Positions 17,778 through 26,767 are shown, counted from the stretch's first letter. The stretch is DNA of 43,787 bases from Deltaproteobacteria bacterium (GCA_019308785.1 JAFDHL010000032.1:1-43787); one strand, 5' to 3'. Notes: generated from the letters alone by a model not told the origin. Program-made: numbers and translations.

Positions 17778-18761
17778 AAATTTTAATCACGGGCGGCGCG
17801 GGATTTATAGGGGCCAATTGTGCCACTTATTTTGCTAATAAAGGTCATAAAGTTGTTCTTTTTGACAACCTATCACGAATTGGCTCAGATAAGAATCTCC
17901 AGTGGATCAAAAATGTATGTTCGGTCGAGTTTGTAAAAGGAGATGTGAGGAAATTTGAAGATCTGATTGATTTAGTTACTCAAAAAGGGCCATTTGATTT
18001 AATCCTTCACATGGCTGCTCAGGTGGCGGTTACAACGTCCGTTGTAAATCCACGTGAGGATTTCGAGATTAATGCCTTAGGCACCTTTAATCTCTTAGAG
18101 GCCATTCGAAAGTATGACCCGGAAACAACTTTAATTTATGCCTCTACCAATAATCGAAAGAGATGGTCGATATATTTACCAGGACCTGCCTGAAGGTGTT
18201 GACGAAAAGCGGAATCTTGACTTTCATTCCCCTTACGGATGCTCAAAGGGTTCGGCTGATCAGTACTGCCGGGACTACTATAGAATCTATGGTCTGAAGA
18301 CGATTGTGATGCGGCAGTCGTGCATTTATGGCTATCGTCAATTCGGGGTTGAGGACCAGGGTTGGGTTGCCTGGTTCTGCATAGCCGTCGCATTAGGAAA
18401 ACAGATCACCATTTACGGCGACGGCAAACAAATTCGGGACGTCCTTTTTATCGATGATCTTGTCCGGGCCTATGAACTTGCGTATGAGAAAAGGGATCGG
18501 ATTGCAGGCAGGGTATACAATATTGGCGGAGGTCCAAAAAATACACTCTCGCTTCATGAACTCATCCGGTATTTGGAAAAGCTCAAAGGCGAAAGGATTC
18601 CGTTGGCGTATGACGACTGGCGACCAGGAGATCAGAAGGTCTTTATTGATAATATCTCTTTAGCTGAAAACGATTTTGGATGGAAGCCGGTTATAAAGAC
18701 TGATGAAGGAATAGAAAAGCTTTACAAATGGACATACGAAAACAGGCATATTTTTGAGTGA
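17774..18761 (+). pseudogene. NAD-dependent sugar epimerase (CDP-paratose 2-epimerase-like), split by a small deletion
   Basis: The N-terminal half is a clear extended short-chain dehydrogenase with ILITGGAGFIGANCATYF (NAD site), LFDNLSR and LILHMAAQVAVTTSV. It runs to IYASTN at about 18150, after which the frame is wrong. The true continuation is PLPIIERDGRYIYQDLPEGV, SPYGCSKGSADQYCRDYYRI (the YxxxK catalytic pair) to the stop at 18761. Relatives have a KVYGGMED-like segment between ASTN and LPII; it is absent here. The 10-mer CTACCAATAA lies at the junction and could encode both STNK and LPII edges, so recombination between two copies would remove about 32 bases, which fits the observed frame change. 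Overlaps the previous gene by ATGA. Confidence 0.8.
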
Positions 18762-18853
18762 GGGGAATAAGCCAGGTATATCGTAATCGCAAGGAAACCT
18801 AATATTACATTGGCTCTACTTTATGTACCGAAACATACGGATGAAACCGGAGC

Positions 18854-19999
18854 ATGAAAATTCTATTTATAGCCGATGTTCCTTTGGAGGAGCCAACCAG
18901 CGGGTCTGAGCAAGTGCTGCACCAGCAGGCTGTCGGATTAGCGCGGGAAGGCATGGAGGTCTATGCCATCACCCGTCAGGAGGGGCTGCCATCGTTCACC
19001 ATTAGGGATGTGTTCAAGTGGCCATCTGCCACCAGCCTTTCAACACTTTCTCCCTTTCCATTATGAGACGCCTCAAGAACGTTCCCCTGCTCTATATATT
19101 TCACGAGACGCCTCAAGAACGTTCCCCTGCTCTATATATTTCACTCACCGAGCCATGAGGAGTATTTATTATCACACGCAAACAGGAGCCGGTTGAGAAA
19201 CGTCCCTCACGTTAATATCCGCCGCAGGATTGAAAGATTCTGTCTAAAAAGGGCTGTAAAGATTGTGGCCCTCAGCCAATACATGAAAGAAAAGGTGCAG
19301 GATATACATGGAATACAGGCCGACCGGATTGTGGTCAATCCGGGTGGTGTGGACCTGGATCGTTTCAAGCCGCCTCAAGATCGCGTAGCCCTTAAAAATA
19401 AATTGGGTTTTCCAGAAGGCAAGACCCATCTTCTTACTGTCCGGAACCTGGAGCCAAGGATGGGCATTGAGAATTTATTAAAATGTATTCGCATCCTGAA
19501 GAGAAATCAGGATGCGATCCATCTTATCTTGGGCGGCGAGGGAGTTGAGAGACAAAACCTTGAAAATCTGATTGAAGAATACGGCCTGCTTGATGAGGTT
19601 ACTATGGTGGGGTTCATCCCCTCAAATATACTACCCGAATTCTATGGCGCTGCTGATTTTTTTGTTTTGCCGACTCGGCACTTGGAGGGCTTCGGTCTTG
19701 TGACGCCCGAATCCATGGCCTGCGGCACGCCGGTCTTAGGCACACCTGTGGGTGGAACAAAGGAAATTCTGTCCAATTTCGGTTCCCGGTTTCTTTTCAG
19801 GGACACCTCGCCCGAGGCAATGGCAGAGGGGATCCGGATGGCTATTGGCGAAGTTTTTACCCGAAAGAAGCAATATGATCGGTTGAGGCTTGATTGCCGT
19901 GAATATGTGGTAAAAAATTATTCGTGGCAACGCCATACATACCAGTTAAAGTTGATCCTTGATGAAATGCTTATGGAAAAGGAATCTTATTTAGGTTGA
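18854..19999 (+). pseudogene. GT4 glycosyltransferase broken by deletion and 40-nt duplication
   Basis: The N-terminus (ILFIADVPLEEPTSGSEQVL) and the second half (IVVNPGGVDLDRF, FVLPTRHLEGFGLVTPESMA, CGTPVLGTPVGGTKEI) are a typical GT4 enzyme. Between them, at about 19012, the frame changes to one reading VQVAICHQPFNTFSL then MRRLKNVPLLYIFH, and a stretch of roughly 50-80 residues normal for the first Rossmann domain seems to be missing. Then a perfect 40-base tandem duplication (19065-19144) shifts the frame again; with one copy the reading joins as YIFHSPSHEEYLLSHANRS. The two shifts cancel in sum, but a stop at 19064-19066 lies between. The protein is almost certainly not made full length from this sequence. 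Confidence 0.85.
19065..19144. repeat. 40-nt perfect tandem duplication in a glycosyltransferase gene
   Basis: The unit beginning GAGACGCCTCAAGAACG and ending ATATTTCAC occurs at 19065-19104 and again at 19105-19144 with no mismatch. Removing one copy restores a continuous coding frame across the junction. Confidence 0.95.
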
Positions 20000-20037
20000 C
20001 GTAAATACTGTTTCGTATTTCATAGGACTAAAAAGCT

Positions 20038-21207
20038 TTGAATAAGATTTTTCACGTCATTACGCGTCTGGACAGGGGAGGTTCAGCGGAAAATACGCTG
20101 CTCACGTGTCTGGGTTTGGCTGATAAATATGAATTGATGCTGGTCCACGGTCTTTCCCTTGAATCTCAGATGACCGCTCTGGAAAAAGAGTCGGTTGACC
20201 GCGGAATTGAAAAGGCTGAAAATGCTGGAGTAAAGGTCATTTCCATGCCTTCTCTAGTGCGAAGGATAGACCCTGTTCAGGATCTTCGCGCATTTTTTTC
20301 TCTGTGGAGGTTGATGATTCGCGAAAAGCCAGCCATCGTTCACACCCACAGCTCCAAGGCAGGGCTATTGGGCCGATGGGCCGCCAAGCTGGCCTGCGTC
20401 CCTATCATAGTCCACACTCCTCACGGCCATGTGTTTTACGGGCACTTCGGCCCACTTGCTTCAAAATTATTTCTTCTGTTGGAAAAGGTTACCGCCCCTA
20501 TCACAGATCGCATGGTAGCCCTCACCGAGGCTGAAAGGAACGATTATATTGAGTTTTCCGTTTCTAGTCCGCACAAAATTGTCACGATTCACAGCGGGGT
20601 TGAGATAGAGCGGTACAAGACCGCAAAGGTCAATGCGAGGGAGAAGAAAACCTCCCTGGGCCTGAATCCTCAAGCATTGATAGTAGGCGCGGTGGGCTGG
20701 TTGCTTCCTATCAAAGGCCCTCTGTACCTGCTCAAGGCCATGGTACAGATCTGGCAAAGCATTCCCGAGCCAGAGCTGATTTTTGTGGGGAAAGGAGAGC
20801 TTGAAGACGAATTAAGAAAAGAAGCTTTGAAAATGGGCGTAGCAGACAAGGTAGTGTTCTTGGGGTGGCGAGGTGATATTCCCGAGATTATGCAGATACT
20901 GGATGTTTTGGTCCTTCCCTCTTTAAACGAAGGTATGGGGAGGGTATTGGTTGAGGCCATGGCGGCCGGAAAGCCTATTGTAGCAAGCCGTGTGGGGGGC
21001 ATCATCGACTTGGTCAAAAATACGAAGAACGGATTGCTTGTCGAGCCTGGTGATGTGAATGGCCTGTCACTTGCTATCAGAGAACTTTTGATGGATAAGA
21101 AGATGCGAGTTGAAATGGGTCAGAGAGGCAGAACAATGGCCCATGACTTCAGTGTGGAAAATATGGTTGAGAAGATTGACGCACTTTATTCTCAACTCTT
21201 CAAATAA
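20038..21207 (+). CDS. GT4 glycosyltransferase (EpsD/PelF-like)
   Basis: A 389-residue retaining GT4 glycosyltransferase, intact. It begins at TTG with KIFHVITRLDRGGSAENTLL, contains the acceptor-domain strand IVHTHSSKAGLLGRWAAK and TPHGHVFYGHFG (about residues 100-140), and ends with the donor-side pattern VLPSLNEGMGRVLVEAMAAG KPIVASRVGG around 295-325. The substitution of Met for the usual Phe in EGMGRV is minor. AGGA at about 20023 is somewhat far from the TTG; no better start exists. It should add one sugar to the growing lipid-linked repeat unit on the cytoplasmic side. The PHP-like gene follows after 28 bases. Confidence 0.88.
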   Translation: MNKIFHVITRLDRGGSAENTLLTCLGLADKYELMLVHGLSLESQMTALEKESVDRGIEKAENAGVKVISMPSLVRRIDPVQDLRAFFSLWRLMIREKPAIVHTHSSKAGLLGRWAAKLACVPIIVHTPHGHVFYGHFGPLASKLFLLLEKVTAPITDRMVALTEAERNDYIEFSVSSPHKIVTIHSGVEIERYKTAKVNAREKKTSLGLNPQALIVGAVGWLLPIKGPLYLLKAMVQIWQSIPEPELIFVGKGELEDELRKEALKMGVADKVVFLGWRGDIPEIMQILDVLVLPSLNEGMGRVLVEAMAAGKPIVASRVGGIIDLVKNTKNGLLVEPGDVNGLSLAIRELLMDKKMRVEMGQRGRTMAHDFSVENMVEKIDALYSQLFK

Positions 21208-21235
21208 AATAACCTCGAAAAAAAGCTCGCGGGAA

Positions 21236-22672
21236 ATGGCAATGCGTTTAATACGACTGGTTTTTTTGATACCTGCTTTTGTTATTCTGACCTCTTATGC
21301 AGCATGGGCATCAGGGTATATTCAGGTCGCGGGTCTGATTGACCTAAGGACGACTTTCAGTGATGGCGAACTACATCCGGAAGCCCTTGTTAAACTTGCC
21401 AAGGAAAGAGGGTTTGAGGTTCTGTTTATCAATGACCATGACCGGTTGGCTATGGAATACGGTCTTTTCCCGTTAAGGAATATCTTTAAAAAAAGGGTAG
21501 AGCTGAATTCAATCAACAAAGGAGGGGCGGAAAATTTTCTGAGGTGCATCAATGAAGTAGCAGAAAAGGTTCCCGAAATGATCATTATTCCCGGTTCTGA
21601 AACAGCTCCCTTTTATTACTGGACCGGCTCATATTTTAAAGGCAATCTCACCGCACACAACCATGAAAAACGGATTTTGACCATAGGGTTAGAAAAGTCT
21701 GAAGATTATGAAGACCTTCCTATCCTGCACAACGGTTTTTCCACGCGCTATGTCATGATTTTTTTACCGCAAATATTGCTGTTTTTGATTCCGTTCGTTA
21801 TGGGCCTTTTTATGTTAAGATGGAAAGGGTTTTCCAGGATATGGGGTATTGTCATTTGTGGGCTTTCTCTCGTGTTCTTTATCAATGGAGCCCCCTTCAG
21901 GAGTTCTCCCTTTGACCAGTATCATGGTGATCAGGGTATAGTACCGCATCAACTGGTTATCGATTATGTTGATTCCAAGGGCGGATTGACCTTCTGGAAT
22001 TACCCAGAGACAAGATCGGGCGTCCGGAAGATGGGGCCGATTTTTGTAAATACGCCGCCATACCCCGAGGTTTTGCAGCAAGCTAAAGGTTATACGGGAT
22101 TCGCAGCCCTGTATGGGGATACTATAACGGTAACGGAGCCCGGTCATCAATGGGATAGGGTCCTGCTGGAGTATTGCAGGGGTGAAAGGGCCAGGCCGGT
22201 ATGGGCCATTTCAACGGCGGATTTTCATAAAGATGGCGGATCTGGTGAAAAATTAGGGAATTTTCCAACAATACTCCTGGTGAAGAAAAAGACAAAAAAG
22301 GAAATTCTTTTTGCCATGAGACAGGGAAGGATGTATGCTTGCAGGGGAAAATATCCCCAGCGCATGGTCCTTAATGATTTTTCTGTTTCCTCGGCCGGAT
22401 GTAAGAACAAAGCAGTATCCGGTGATGAAATAGCCTTAAACGACAACCCGAGAGTTCATGTTTTTCTGTCCCTGAAAGAACCCACTGAAAACCGTGTGAA
22501 AATAAGGTTAATAAGATCGGGTGAACTGCTGGAGGTCTTTGACGGTTCTTTACCAATAGAAATCGATTATGAAGACAAATATTTCAAACCGGGCCGGAAG
22601 ATATATTACAGGATCGATGCCCGGGGATGCGGGGACCTGGTTTCCAACCCAATCTTTGTAACTTTCAGGTAG
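21236..22672 (+). CDS. Membrane-anchored PHP-like protein with degenerate metal motif
   Basis: A 478-residue protein with an N-terminal signal or anchor (LIRLVFLIPAFVILTSYAAW), a PHP-phosphoesterase-like region, two adjacent membrane helices in the middle (about residues 170-220, IFLPQILLFLIPFVMGLFML and IWGIVICGLSLVFFI), and a C-terminal beta-rich domain. The PHP pattern is recognisable in FSDGELHPEALVKLAKERGF, VLFINDHD and STADFHKDG, but the opening DLHxH motif reads DLRTT, so two metal-binding His are gone. Active phosphoesterase function is doubtful for that reason. The start at ATG 21236 puts the signal peptide at the N-terminus; earlier in-frame codons lie within the previous gene. It may process or hold sugar phosphates at the membrane, which is speculation. 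Confidence 0.7.
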   Translation: MAMRLIRLVFLIPAFVILTSYAAWASGYIQVAGLIDLRTTFSDGELHPEALVKLAKERGFEVLFINDHDRLAMEYGLFPLRNIFKKRVELNSINKGGAENFLRCINEVAEKVPEMIIIPGSETAPFYYWTGSYFKGNLTAHNHEKRILTIGLEKSEDYEDLPILHNGFSTRYVMIFLPQILLFLIPFVMGLFMLRWKGFSRIWGIVICGLSLVFFINGAPFRSSPFDQYHGDQGIVPHQLVIDYVDSKGGLTFWNYPETRSGVRKMGPIFVNTPPYPEVLQQAKGYTGFAALYGDTITVTEPGHQWDRVLLEYCRGERARPVWAISTADFHKDGGSGEKLGNFPTILLVKKKTKKEILFAMRQGRMYACRGKYPQRMVLNDFSVSSAGCKNKAVSGDEIALNDNPRVHVFLSLKEPTENRVKIRLIRSGELLEVFDGSLPIEIDYEDKYFKPGRKIYYRIDARGCGDLVSNPIFVTFR

Positions 22673-22775
22673 GTCAAGGAGGGAGGGACCGGGGAGAGGA
22701 GGTTTTAGGCATTCAAGGGGTGGAAAATAGCTCATTACGGTTCGTTGAGCACATCGCAGAAAGGAGGGAAAGAAA

Positions 22776-23111
22776 ATGAAAAAGGATGAGGTGGGCAACA
22801 TTTTTTTAAGGCATCTTATCATGGCAATCCCATGGGGTATCGTCTTGCTTGCAGTGTTTTTCATTGCGGCGGCAGCTATGAAGCAGCAGATCAAAGAAGG
22901 GATACAATATGGGGTGCAGACGGCCGTTTATGAGACCGCCAATCTTGCCTTTTATCCTCGTGTAATTGACGGTGTAAAGCAGAATGTCAAAGAGGGTATT
23001 GAATTTGTGGCAAAGACCGCGAGGAGTGAAATAAAGCATCTCCTCAATGATCCCCAGGTCAAACAGGATATTAAAGAAGCCTTGGAATATGGCGGCGAGA
23101 AATTCAAGTAA
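22776..23111 (+). CDS. Small single-pass membrane protein of unknown function
   Basis: A 111-residue protein not recognised from any named family. It has one membrane segment (LIMAIPWGIVLLAVFFIAAAAM, about residues 14-35) followed by amphipathic helices with a loose repeat: IKEGIQYGVQTAVYE, VKQNVKEGIEFVAKTA, VKQDIKEALEYGGEKF. These recur about every 25-35 residues, which suggests a coiled or membrane-lying helical array. A strong ribosome-binding site (AGGAGGGA, 6 bases from the ATG) supports expression. It lies between the PHP-like and WbqC-like genes, so it is probably part of the polysaccharide locus, perhaps as a small membrane scaffold. Confidence 0.7.
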   Translation: MKKDEVGNIFLRHLIMAIPWGIVLLAVFFIAAAAMKQQIKEGIQYGVQTAVYETANLAFYPRVIDGVKQNVKEGIEFVAKTARSEIKHLLNDPQVKQDIKEALEYGGEKFK

Positions 23112-23142
23112 CAGGCACTCGGAGAATCTGAGGTAAATAACG

Positions 23143-23826
23143 ATGGTTGTGGCCGTACATCAACCTCAGTACCTGCCATGGTTGGGGTATTTTAATAAGA
23201 TTGACAGAGCAGATATATTTGTCCTGTTGGATAATGTGCAGTTCAAAAAGAACGAGTGGCAGAACAGGAACAAGATCAAGACGGCCCAGGGATGGCAATG
23301 GCTGACGGTTCCGGTCAGGTATAAGTACCCTCAGTTGATAAATGAAGTGGCAATCAATACCTCGGTAAAATGGCAGCATAAACAGAGACAGTCGATCTTG
23401 ACCAATTACAAAAAATCGCCATACTATCATAACCTGGATGAATTCCTTGAAGAGATTTTTGCCTCTCACTGGGAGATGATTTCACAACTGAATATAGCTG
23501 TGATAAGGAGATTGGTCGCTTTGCTCGGGATAGACACACCCCTGTTTGTGGCATCAGAACTCGGAGAGCTTCCCCATGACGCGGATGAAAGACTCGTTGC
23601 CATAACAGAGTATTTCGGTGCAGACACATATCTGGCAGGAAGCGGCGGCAGCCAATATATGGATCTACAGAAATACGCAAACAGTGGTATCAAGGTAATT
23701 TTTCAGGACTACAAACATCCTGAATATAATCAACTTTTTCAAGAATTTGAGCCATATATGTCGGTAATTGACCTTGTACTTAACCATGGAGACAAGAGCC
23801 TGAGTATCTTACGGGGGAACAAATGA
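23143..23826 (+). CDS. WbqC-like protein
   Basis: A 227-residue member of the WbqC family found in O-antigen and exopolysaccharide clusters. The diagnostic N-terminus is VAVHQPQYLPWLGYFNKI, followed by DIFVLLDNVQFKKNEWQNRN and WLTVPV, and later DTYLAGSGGSQYMD and VIFQDYKHPEYNQ. The family is thought to take part in making amino- or acyl-modified sugars, often beside DegT aminotransferases and deacetylases, as here; its exact reaction is not settled. It has no membrane segment. Its stop overlaps the start of the PIG-L gene (ATGA at 23823), so the two are coupled. Confidence 0.88.
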   Translation: MVVAVHQPQYLPWLGYFNKIDRADIFVLLDNVQFKKNEWQNRNKIKTAQGWQWLTVPVRYKYPQLINEVAINTSVKWQHKQRQSILTNYKKSPYYHNLDEFLEEIFASHWEMISQLNIAVIRRLVALLGIDTPLFVASELGELPHDADERLVAITEYFGADTYLAGSGGSQYMDLQKYANSGIKVIFQDYKHPEYNQLFQEFEPYMSVIDLVLNHGDKSLSILRGNK

Positions 23827-24440
23827 ATATACTCGCTATCGGGCCTCATCCCGACGATATTGAAATAGGCTGTGGAGGAACGCTAATCAAATATGCCAAG
23901 AGGGGCCATAAAATATTTCTGTTGCTCATTACAAAGGGGGAAAAGGGAGGAAACACAGAACTAAGATACCAAGAACAGCTAAAAGCGGCAGAGATTATCG
24001 GTGCCAGGGACGTTTTCTGGGCCGGGTTTAAGGACACCGAACTGCCCGACAAGGGCAATGAGATGATTCATACGGTCGAACGGTATATTGACTCGATTAA
24101 ACCACATTTTATTTTTATCAATTTTTTCGACGATACACATCAGGATCACCGCACTGTTAATAGATCCGTTCTCTCCGCCACGAGGTATGTGAAAAATGTT
24201 CTGTTTTACGAGGTACCAACCACCAACAATTTCACACCCCAAGTGTTTGTGGATATTTCCGAATCTCTTGACAAGAAGATCAAGGCACTTGAGGCCCACG
24301 AGTCCCAGGTAATGAAAACCAATATCGAGGACCTATCAATCGTTGAGCTTGCTCGATCGAGTGCGAATTTTCGTGGTATCCAGGGGAGGGTCAAGTATGC
24401 AGAGGCATTTTGCCCTCTCAGACTCTTTATCAATATCTAA
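23823..24440 (+). CDS. PIG-L/LmbE-family N-deacetylase
   Basis: A 205-residue zinc-dependent deacetylase of the PIG-L/LmbE family. The zinc motif PHPDD is at residues 8-12 (NILAIGPHPDDIEIGCGG) and a second cluster FDDTHQDHRTV (about 98-108) supplies a further His and the catalytic acid region. These enzymes remove acetyl groups from N-acetylated sugars. With the WbqC-like protein before it and a DegT aminotransferase after it, it probably belongs to a route that makes a modified amino sugar for the polymer. The length is normal. The ATG overlaps the preceding stop codon, so it is translated by coupling. Confidence 0.9.
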   Translation: MNILAIGPHPDDIEIGCGGTLIKYAKRGHKIFLLLITKGEKGGNTELRYQEQLKAAEIIGARDVFWAGFKDTELPDKGNEMIHTVERYIDSIKPHFIFINFFDDTHQDHRTVNRSVLSATRYVKNVLFYEVPTTNNFTPQVFVDISESLDKKIKALEAHESQVMKTNIEDLSIVELARSSANFRGIQGRVKYAEAFCPLRLFINI

Positions 24441-24507
24441 CCCCTTAGATTGAAGTTTACCGAAGCGAGCTAATGAAAGGCGTTCGTCCGCGTAGTTTTT
24501 GAAAGGC

Positions 24508-24530
24508 ACTGATTGATAACCTCGTAAAAA
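24508..24530. repeat. Solo copy of the CTCGTAAAAA repeat end
   Basis: ACTGATTGATAACCTCGTAAAAA matches both termini of the hairpin element at 38413-38590. Here it lies in a 99-base gap, only 10 bases before the chosen start of the DegT aminotransferase, so it may be the scar of an excised or truncated element. Confidence 0.7.
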
Positions 24531-24539
24531 TTAAACCCA

Positions 24540-25610
24540 TTGAAATCTGCAAAGCATCACACATCTATTCCTCACTCCAGGCCAACTCTGGGGCATGAGG
24601 AAATACAGTTCGTATCAGAGGTCATCGGTTCGGGGCATATTGCTCAAGGGGCGATTGTCTCGCGTTTTGAGCAGGCCCTGGCAAAAAATGCGGGCATTAA
24701 GGGTGCTGTGGCGTGCAGTTCGGGAACATCGGCCCTGCATTTGACACTCCTTGCCATGGAAATCAGGTCCGGGGACGAGGTAATTTTTCCAAGCTATGTC
24801 TGCTCCGCCCTTTTAAATGCCGTTCGATATGTTGGCGCTACTCCTGTGCTGGCAGAAATTAATCCATACACCTGGAACATTGATCCTGAAGATGTGAAAA
24901 AGAGATTAACCCATCGGACCAAGGCCATAATCGTACCACATCTTTTTGGGCTGGCAGCGGATCTAAACCAATTGATCTCATTGGGTGTGCCGGTCATCGA
25001 GGATTGTGCCCAGGCAGTGGGAGCCACCTGTGACGGTAAAAATGTCGGCAGCCTGGGCTTTGCGGCCATTTTCTCTTTTTATGCGACAAAGGTGATCACC
25101 ACAGGCGAAGGGGGGATGGTCCTGTCTAATTCCCAGGATCTGCTAAACCGGATCCGTGACCTCAGGGAGTACGACCAGAAGAGCACTCTGCGTGTACGAT
25201 ACAATTACAAGATGACCGATATACAGGCCTCAATGGGGCTTGCCCAACTGGATCGGCTTCAGTCATTTATCCGTAAGAGGAGGTCAATCGCCCAACAATA
25301 CTACAAGGGCTTCGATTCTTTGCCCTTTCAATTGCCGTTAAGGGATGATGGTCACATATATTACCGCTATGTCATAATACTGGAAGAGGACTCGGGACCA
25401 CAGATCCTTGCCCTGGCAAAAAAGGGTATTGAGTGCGCCAGGCCTGTATATATGCCCCTCCACCGTTATTTGAAAACAAGAGGCTACCGTAGAACGGAGC
25501 AGATCTGGAAGAAGTCCCTTTCGATTCCAATCTATCCTTCCTTAACAGACGATGATGTTAATCGAATTATTGATTCGGTCGTTGAAGTTCTCGGGGAGCT
25601 CATCTCGTGA
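24540..25610 (+). CDS. DegT/DnrJ/EryC1-family sugar aminotransferase
   Basis: A 356-residue PLP enzyme. It has the family opening IPHSRPTLGHEEIQFVSEVI, GAVACSSGTSALHLTLLAM, the PLP-ring aspartate in VPVIEDCAQAVGA, and the PLP lysine K184 in FYATKVITTGEGG. Enzymes of this group aminate keto-sugar nucleotides. The WbqC-like and PIG-L genes upstream point to an amino-sugar branch. The start is uncertain: TTG 24540 has no ribosome-binding site and lies next to a repeat remnant, so the native upstream sequence may have been replaced; homology only demands a start by about IPHSRP. The next gene overlaps by GTGA. Confidence 0.9.
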   Translation: MKSAKHHTSIPHSRPTLGHEEIQFVSEVIGSGHIAQGAIVSRFEQALAKNAGIKGAVACSSGTSALHLTLLAMEIRSGDEVIFPSYVCSALLNAVRYVGATPVLAEINPYTWNIDPEDVKKRLTHRTKAIIVPHLFGLAADLNQLISLGVPVIEDCAQAVGATCDGKNVGSLGFAAIFSFYATKVITTGEGGMVLSNSQDLLNRIRDLREYDQKSTLRVRYNYKMTDIQASMGLAQLDRLQSFIRKRRSIAQQYYKGFDSLPFQLPLRDDGHIYYRYVIILEEDSGPQILALAKKGIECARPVYMPLHRYLKTRGYRRTEQIWKKSLSIPIYPSLTDDDVNRIIDSVVEVLGELIS

Positions 25611-26767
25611 AGACTAAATTCCATCTTCAAGTGTCATGGTACACCTTCTTATTTGTTGTTTTTGTGACGTTGATTCTCCTTTTTCCTCCTACGAAGAGGT
25701 TCTTTTCATCGCTTGGGCAAAGGTGGTTCTATATTACGGCCCTTTCCTTTACAGTATCTTTTTGCCTCACACCTCTTTTTAGATATCTTGCTATCAAATG
25801 GGGCCTCCTGGATAGTCCCGATGCAAGGAAGATCCATAAGAAAGCTACTCCCCTGCTTGGAGGTGCGGCGATTTTCGTTGCTTTTGGTATCGGCATTCTG
25901 ATCAACGGGGTCTATTCCACAGAACTCTTTGCCATTCTTGCAGCATCATCTATCGTATTTGTCACAGGTCTCATTGACGACTTTAAGGAGGTCCCTGCGT
26001 CCATAAAGCTTTTCGTTCAAGTTGTAAGCACTGTACTGGTGATGTCTTTTGGGATAGTGCTGAGAGTCTTCCCAACAGGCCTGGGACCTTTTTCTCAGGT
26101 CTTAAACATTGCATTGACCGTTTTATGGGTGGTGGGAATTACCAATGCAATGAATTTTTTCGATGGGATGGATGGTCTGGCTACCGGATTAGGAGCGATT
26201 CTCTCCTTTTTTCTCGGGATAGTGGCCTTTCAGACAGCTCAGCCCTTTCTCGGTTGGATTGCTGTGGCAATGATGGGAAGCTGTCTTGGTTTTTTACCCT
26301 ATAACTTCAGGTCAAAGAGGAGCGCATCTATTTTTTTGGGAGACGGGGGAAGTACATTTATCGGTTTTCTTCTTGCCTGTCTTGCTGTCTATGGAGATTG
26401 GTCAGAGAGCAACCCTATTGTGGCCCTGGCATCACCGGTGCTGATATTCTGGGTCCTGATCTTTGATATGGCGCATATAACTGTGGATCGAATTGTTACC
26501 GGAAAGGTTTTAAGCTTCAAGGAGTGGATCGAATATGTTGGTAAGGATCATCTCCACCACAGACTGTCCAGTGTGCTGGGAGGACCGAAAAAGGCTGTAC
26601 TTTTCATTTATTTTTTGAGTTTGGCACTCGGGATAAGTGCCGTAGTGCTCAGAAACGCCAGGACCATTGACGCTATTCTACTGCTCCTGCAAGCCCTGCT
26701 GATCGTTCTTCTTGTGACCATTCTGGAAAGGCACGGACACGGGCTGTCTGGAAATGATAAAACTTAA
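25607..26767 (+). CDS. WecA/MraY-like polyprenyl-phosphate sugar-1-phosphate transferase
   Basis: A 386-residue integral membrane enzyme with about 10-11 helices. It carries the DDxxD-like VTGLIDDFKEVP (about residue 120-131), NAMNFFDGMDGLATG (the NxxNxxDGxDGLA motif), IFLGDGGSTFIGFLL and KDHLHHRLS, all hallmarks of the WecA/TagO/MraY family. It transfers a sugar-1-phosphate (often GlcNAc-1-P) from a UDP-sugar to undecaprenyl phosphate, the first step of repeat-unit assembly. Being last in the polysaccharide locus with a GTGA overlap to the aminotransferase gene, it is the likely initiating enzyme. After it a new promoter and a different gene set begin. Confidence 0.92.
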   Translation: MKTKFHLQVSWYTFLFVVFVTLILLFPPTKRFFSSLGQRWFYITALSFTVSFCLTPLFRYLAIKWGLLDSPDARKIHKKATPLLGGAAIFVAFGIGILINGVYSTELFAILAASSIVFVTGLIDDFKEVPASIKLFVQVVSTVLVMSFGIVLRVFPTGLGPFSQVLNIALTVLWVVGITNAMNFFDGMDGLATGLGAILSFFLGIVAFQTAQPFLGWIAVAMMGSCLGFLPYNFRSKRSASIFLGDGGSTFIGFLLACLAVYGDWSESNPIVALASPVLIFWVLIFDMAHITVDRIVTGKVLSFKEWIEYVGKDHLHHRLSSVLGGPKKAVLFIYFLSLALGISAVVLRNARTIDAILLLLQALLIVLLVTILERHGHGLSGNDKT

